Of a stretch of 64,000 nt of DNA, positions 58,136-64,000 are shown in pieces (position 1 is the first letter of the stretch; the number at the start of each line of letters is the position of its first letter). The translations under genes and the position numbers were made by a program. The notes beneath the pieces were generated by a model. That model searched no databases. It had not been told where the DNA came from and worked only from the letters and a program-made list of their open reading frames with translations. Source of the DNA: Larix kaempferi. Its lineage: Eukaryota; Streptophyta; Pinopsida; Pinales; Pinaceae. The DNA lies in assembly GCA_027924585.1 (NCBI GenBank), contig BSBM01000779.1:14929501-14993500 (forward strand), read 5' to 3'.

Positions 58136-60142
58136 ATGACCTCTTCCCATATCCCTGTATTGGAACTTGCTTTCATCTCAGCGAGACCCTCCAAAAGTAT
58201 TTCCAAGAAGACAATTGATCTCTTGTCGCAATATAAATTTGATGGTGAAGGAAACGCCTCTACATTCAAGCATATTGTTCATTTTGATGTCACTTGTCGA
58301 AATCTCAAAATTGAGCAAGATGTTGAAATATGCAAGTTGTTTACCCTCAGTTTCGAAGGACGAATTAGGCCTTGGTTCAAAACGCTATCGCCTAAATCTA
58401 TTCACAGTTGGAAACAGTTCATGGAAATTTTTATCACTACCCATGGATACTATGACTATGAGGAATTATGTGTTGAGCTTGAAAGGATTCGAAGAAAGAA
58501 AGGTGAGTCATATGATGATTTTATTTTGAGAATGGCTCAGATTTATCATAAGTTTCATGAAGAAGACAAGCCTAATGAAGAAGAATTCATTGATTGGGTT
58601 TTGCACCTCCTTGATTTGACTGAATATGATGAATTTTCACTTGATGATGAAGGAAATTGTAGTTTCTTGAATGCTACTAACCTGGGACCTTTGGACCAAG
58701 GGAGGTTAAATTCTAGTGGGAAGAAAAATATAGTAGATATTAGTTGCCCAAACAACCTTCTTAAAAGTTCTGATATACAAAATGAGTGTCCATTGTCTTC
58801 TGTAGGTGCACATGAAGAAATTTCTACTCCATAAGAAAGTGAGGTGAATGGAAAATTTTGTGAGTAATCTTTGGGACATGTGGATGAATTAGGCTATTTG
58901 GATTTATTGGATGACGATTTATGTGAAATAATAGAAGAAAATTTTGAAAATGAACCTCGAGCTAGAGAGATGGATGTCCCATATTTTCAAGTAACACCTC
59001 TGTCTGAAATTGTAAAAGAAGATAAATCAATGTTTGCTGAGAAAATGGATGATCAAACTGTTGCAAATATGCTTGATGGTAATGACCATTTTTTTGCTAA
59101 AAACCGACAGAATCATGTTGATTTGATTGATAATTTGTTAACTTACGATTCTATGGAACATGCAAGTGTTGAAGGAAATTTGTTTAATGATGAGGAAACA
59201 ATGATGGATTCACATTCTAAAAAATTTTACTCTATGTATTCAGACTTGTTTGCTGAAATTGTAAAAGAAGATGATTCAACATTTGATCAGAGAATGGATT
59301 ATCCAATTGTGGAAAATATGATTATTGATGATTGTTCTATTATTGAAACACCTCTTGAACAAAATCATAATTCTTTGACTAATAATTTATTATTGGAGCA
59401 GCAAGTGATTGATGATTTCTCTAAATATGCAAAAGTTAAAAGAATATTTTTCAAGCCAGACATATTTACAAACTGTACAACTAAAACAAAAGCGAAAAAT
59501 ATGCTTGGATGGAATAATCTTGAGTCTGAATTTTGCATGTCAAGGAATATTGACAAGGGTTAATATGTAGATATTTCTAATGTTCGTTTTGAAGGTTGTA
59601 ATGAAGTAGAAAATGTTTTCACAAATTTCTTCAATGAAACCCAAGCTAATAGTGATCATACTGATGATGTGGAACAATAGGAGGTTATCTACAATACTCC
59701 ATTGTATCCTAATGAAGATGACATTTCTGATAAGGATAAGGAACTTAATCGTCCGGTGATGTTTATGTAGGGTTCTCACATCATTAATCCACACTCTAAA
59801 TCCAATAACAAGACGATATCTATGAAAACTGACTTTGGTTTTTCATCGCATGGTCCTATGGATATAAATTATTCATATTCATCTTTTTCACAAGAATCAC
59901 ATAACTTCTATTATGATTTTCATGATTATGTTGATATATGCTTGGAATTGTCATTTTATGAAAAATTCCCACAATGCAACATGTACTTGATTTTTTCTGT
60001 TGTGAATGGATTTAGGACTGGTGTTACCGTTCTGACCTTGAATTACATAATGCAACAGTCCTACAGACCTATGCATGCTATTCATTTCACTGTGGGACTG
60101 AATTTCTTTCAATGGCTGCACTGGCTCTATGATTTTACTTAA
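58136..60142 (+). pseudogene. Long gag-like frame without pol
   Basis: 669 codons in one frame with five internal stops (58832, 58865, 59561, 59678, 59768), every one a single C-to-T step from CAA or CAG, and no frameshift. The N-terminal part is a Retrotrans_gag-like domain (58240-58620): YKFDGEGNASTFKHIVHF, FEGRIRPWFKTLSPKSIHSW, FITTHGYYDYEELCVELERI, then GESYDDFILRMAQIYHKF. The rest is acidic and Asn-rich and carries two copies of an 83-codon unit (starts near 59006 and 59255, EIVKEDxSxFxxxMD). No zinc knuckle, protease or RT follows to 63335. Likely a non-autonomous retroelement protein. Confidence 0.65.
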
Positions 60143-63100
60143 CTCTGTTGAACTAGTGAAGTTAGGTTAGGAGTAGTGTATTTTTTATTTTTCTAAGCTT
60201 GCAGAATAAGAGTTTCACTCACATAGTTTTCTTTGTAGTCTAGCTGCTAGTTAGTTGTTAGTTTTTGTTTGACAACTTAGATTCCCCCCTATACTATCAT
60301 TCTGTCACTCTTGTTGTGATATGTACTATGGAATCAACTGGGAATTCATGAGGCATGTGCAGGAGATATCTCAACTGGATGCATTCAATGTTTTATGAGA
60401 AGGCGTATGAACAACACATTCAAAGTTGGTTAAAGTTGAACAAAGTTTGGATATGCAAAACTATTGGTTTGAGAAAACATTCTATGATTTTTTACTAAGT
60501 GGAATATTATCAAAAGTAAAATTAGTGTTGATACCATTGATGATATAAGTGACAGTGGAAGAGGAAAACAATTTGTCTATTAAATTTTAAATCATTAATG
60601 AGCAATCATTAAGACACTGATTGAAGAATCAAAACACTTTCATGAATAATTTTGAAAAGGTTGATCACACAAGGATGCTTTCTTTAAAATTTATATTCAT
60701 CACAACATGGTGACATAACATCGTCAATACAAATGGTTTAAAATGGTTATGAGATCCAATACCCCATAGATCACTAGCTGAAAAGTTTGATCGTACAGAA
60801 AGTCATGAAGCAAAGTTGAGTTGTGAAGAAGGAAGATAGATTTTCATTAACGGAACAATAACTCATAAGATGTTATTCGGGGTAAAGGAATTTAATATTT
60901 TGAAGCCGCAAAGTTACTAATTGGTAAAGGGTACTCGGTTAGATTTGAATCATTCCTATGAGTACAATTGTTTTGTCAACTCAACCATAAGATATGGGTA
61001 ATATTACATTAGACAGGCTCTAGCAAACTTTATCATAGTTTTAGATGACTAGGGAGCAAGGTCTCTATTCTATCTTGTTGATATCTCTTACTGCCCCATA
61101 AATGTGAATGACGCCTCCAAAATTTTACCATTTAAAATGCATTATGAGATTGAACTGATAAATATGGTTTGGAATGTTTCATTAGCTGACATGGTAATTT
61201 TGCATCAAAATTAATTAACAATGCTTAACAGTAAAAGGTAAGAACAACAATGGTTTTATTACATTTTTATTTCCTCCCGTGATTTCATTATTCTTATTCA
61301 ATTATACGGTTTTAACAGGTATTTTCTAGAAGGAAGTGCACCAACTAATTGAAGTGGAGAAATACCTCGCCCATATTCACAGGGAGTACTCTATCACTTG
61401 GCAAATGAGCCCTACCAATGTCTTCTCAATTACATTACTTTCTGAGTGATTTTGAAACTGCATGATTGCTTTTTTGGCAAATTAAATCAATCTGATCATG
61501 CAATGGAACTAGTGGCTTTATAATGAAATTCTAGACACACTTGAACTCATGAGTTGAATCTTAAAAAATGCTCTGAAATCTGTGGTGTTGAGACTCCTTC
61601 TAATCCCATGACAATACCTTGGTTTGTTTTATCCTTCATTCAACCTAAAAGTTGGCCCAATCATGACCCTGCTAAGTGAGCTTAGTCTATTTCCTGTTGA
61701 CTCAACCCTCAGACTAGAGCTATCAGAATTTTGTTTGGGAAGTAAGTGATGGAACACTTAATCAACTGTGTGTTGGATATCTTGAAGCAATATCAATGGT
61801 TTAGGTGGCAAGTGAATTTGGGAACATTTTTGAAATCATGTTGGGTAATGAAATGTTGGGTTGAGTGATGCTTGTAATCTGGCTTGGCTTATGTCCTGTT
61901 CGTTTACAATGAAACCATGTTTTTACATGTCTTCAACTTTCCACATTGTTAAGGTTGGCCTTGATAATATGATCTTTGGTCTTGCTTACATCCCTTCACT
62001 GGTGTCTTGTTTTGAAAGTAAATCTGAAGAAAAAAAAAAAAATCGGTTGCACTCAGATTTAATCTGAAGTTCTGGTTTGTTTTTTATTCTACTGATTTAC
62101 AACCAAATACTTATGTTAGTTTCTAATTATATACCTTTATATGTGGTCAGCCATGATGGATTGTTTTGATGGTATATTTTTTTATCCATTGCCTCATGCT
62201 CTTGTTTTGTTGATCCTTTTTATTGATCTGTTTTGCTGATCCTTTTTGTTGATCCTTAGCTTTCGTTTGTTTTCATTTATTTTATTCTTAGGTTAGTTAG
62301 TTTCAGCCTTATCTCATTTTTGGTTTGATTTTGTTTGCTTGATTTATTTTTGCTTGATTGAAATAAACCTCAGCTCATCTTTCAGAGTGATATGCAGAAA
62401 TGCAGAAATATGAACAATCTCATGTCAAACGTTGATAATCACCAAAAGGATTAGAATTGGATTCATAATAAAAGTAATTTTTTTATAAAAACAATATTAT
62501 TAGTGATTTTAATTAATGCTTTGTTTTAAAAGGGGAAACCTACGTCATGTTTTATGTTGTGTCAATTTAAACCCCATGAAATAACCAGGATCCATGAATT
62601 CTAAATTACTATCATGGGGATTCACTCACTTACACATAAATAACCATTTCAGGAAGCCTACTATAATTGACCCATGGAAAGGAAGCAAGTCTTGCAGATG
62701 TATGGCAATTAAAATGATCCCATGCTACGAAAATTACAACCAAAAGGCTTATAATAAAGAGTCAAATTTCTGAAAATTTTCATCTCCATCAATGAAATGG
62801 TTTTGAAAATAAATACATCCAAGCAAGAAGATTGACCAAATGATAGGTCCAAAAGGGTTCTTCTCCGTCCATGAGTATGACAAACAAAGAAAAAATTCAT
62901 CACTCACACAAAAGGACATTATGGGTGGAAGAACCCACGTCAAATACTAAATAAGTCTATTAATGAAAGACTCAGATGATAAAACTCTTCAAAAGAAAGC
63001 ACCTAAAGTAATGTTGATAGCATGGGAATGAAGAACAAACGAATACATCTGTTTGATTTTGTTATGATACTATGGATTCATATTTAAAGGTAACCAAAAG

Positions 63101-63335
63101 ATGGGACTAATAATGAACTTCATATTATGGCCTCAGGAGAGTGGTCAGGAAATCTGGTCCAGGTTGCCCTATTTCCCAAAATGAATGACCAATATGATTC
63201 AAGAAAGCTCCTCTCCCTGCATAAAACTTTAGCCTTTTAAAATCCTGGTAAAATGATAAGGGAACAGTTTTACAATCAGAATTAATAACAGACAAGAAAT
63301 TTTGATCCTAAAACAGGTTTGTTCAGATATCTATG
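60143..63335. other. Non-coding stretch, no gene seen
   Basis: About 3.2 kb without supported coding sequence on either strand. It lies between the gag-like frame and the right LTR of element E. A T-rich tract with repeated TG(T/C)TGATCCTTTTT(A/G)TTGATC lies at 62205-62260. No polypurine tract adjoins the right LTR on the plus strand. Confidence 0.6.
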
Positions 63336-63353
63336 TTCACCAGCTAGTCGCCA
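63336..63353 (-). other. Primer-binding-site-like sequence of element E
   Basis: On the minus strand, two bases after the LTR end (CAACA, AT), the sequence is TGGCGACTAGCTGGTGAA. It closely resembles the TGGCGACTCTGCTGGGGA site known from Ogre/Tat-type plant elements, with one gap and one mismatch. This supports a minus orientation for element E. Confidence 0.5.
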
Positions 63354-63355
63354 AT

Positions 63356-64000
63356 TGTTGTGGCTGCAACCTGATCCCAAAGTTTTTTGTAAAATTGTAG
63401 GACCCCTCTTTTGATCTTTCTCGTAGTTTGTTTCATCTTACCCCTAACACTTAGTTTTTCTTGAAAAATAACAAGAGAAAAGGCATTTCCGCACTTCCGC
63501 ATTCCTAAGTTCCGCATCAAGACTTTTCTGCATTTCTGCATGTCCAATGTCGGGTTGCAGATTGCGGATTGCATTTCCAACCATTTGAAACTATATCCGC
63601 AATCCTGAATTTTCGACTTCCCACATTTCCAATTGCAAATTGCGGATTGCGGATTGTATTTCCGACTTTCTAAATTTTTTTCCGCAATCCCGCACTTCCG
63701 TAATGTTGCAATCCCGCTTTTCCGTAGTTCCGATTGCGGATTGCAGATTGCAGAATGATTTTTTGGTTTGTTGAATGGCCTCCCGCATTTCCACAATCCG
63801 CATGCCCGCAATCCTGACTCCCACTTTTCCACATTCCTCAAACCCAAACCTCGACGTTCCCGCATTTTTTATTGCGGTTTACGGACTGCATTTTTTACTT
63901 TGGAATTGCATTCCACATGTCCGCATTTCCATATTCTTGCATCTCGCTTTTACACATCCCGCACTTCCGCAGTTCCGATTGCGGATGGCATTTTTGAACG
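63356..64000 (-). repeat. Element E, LTR (right copy, cut by window end)
   Basis: Matches 55913-56595. Same TGTTG start on the plus strand, which is the CAACA end on the minus strand. Contains many CCGCAATCC and GGATTGCGG words in opposite orientation (63597, 63637, 63681, 63735, 63807, 63968). The open minus-strand frame at 63344-63865 is a low-complexity by-product, not a gene. Confidence 0.7.

Noticed and set aside
1-64000. tRNA, rRNA, CRISPR, riboswitch or bacterial operon features
   Set aside because: None seen; the content is plant nuclear and repeat-derived, and no cloverleaf or rRNA text was recognised. The tandem repeats are not spacer-interrupted arrays.

Overview
The window is nuclear DNA of a seed plant with a large, repeat-rich genome. 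It holds plant-type Ty3/gypsy chromoviruses, plant LINEs with a DUF4283-like ORF1 and an RNase H domain, and the first exon of a plant YSL metal-nicotianamine transporter. The heavy nesting of old elements would suit a gymnosperm, but nothing seen here fixes the species. Nearly everything is transposon-derived, and no gene in the window is clearly intact and functional.

Layout. 1-37044 is a stack of nested LTR retrotransposons. Element D (minus strand, Del/Tekay-like) is the oldest. Element C (plus strand, chromovirus) sits inside D's left LTR. Element B (plus strand, about 12 kb without its insert) sits inside C. Element A (plus strand, same family as C, internally deleted) sits inside B. 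LINE G (28593-35468) separately splits D's right LTR. 37045-38941 holds a degenerate tandem array and TA-rich microsatellites. 38942-41535 is a 5'-truncated LINE (H). 41536-48250 is AT-rich DNA with only short repeats. 48416-48826 is a YSL first exon with a plausible core promoter; it stops at a LINE-like fragment (48827-50046). 50047-55912 is mostly non-coding, with decayed minus-strand coding remnants, a cluster of CTCGGC-type motifs, and an LTR-like stretch. From 55913 to beyond the window end are two direct LTR copies of element E, made of self-complementary GGATTGCGG-type words. Between them lie a 102-bp tandem-repeat ORF and a 669-codon gag-like frame.

How the pieces work. A, B, C and D are built as gag-protease-RT-RNase H-integrase polyproteins, with a C-terminal chromodomain in A and C and a decayed one in D. 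LINEs G and H carry a reverse transcriptase plus RNase H; G also keeps the endonuclease. B is the most unusual element. Its gag has five zinc-knuckle positions split by a Gln/Pro-rich and RGG tract. It has extra gag-like segments between protease and RT, and a long third ORF ending in coiled coil. In A, B, LINE G and the gag frame at 58 kb, the reading frame is largely preserved and broken mainly by stops that read as CAG, CAA, CGA or TGG transitions. This is the pattern expected of methylated, silenced elements decaying by deamination.
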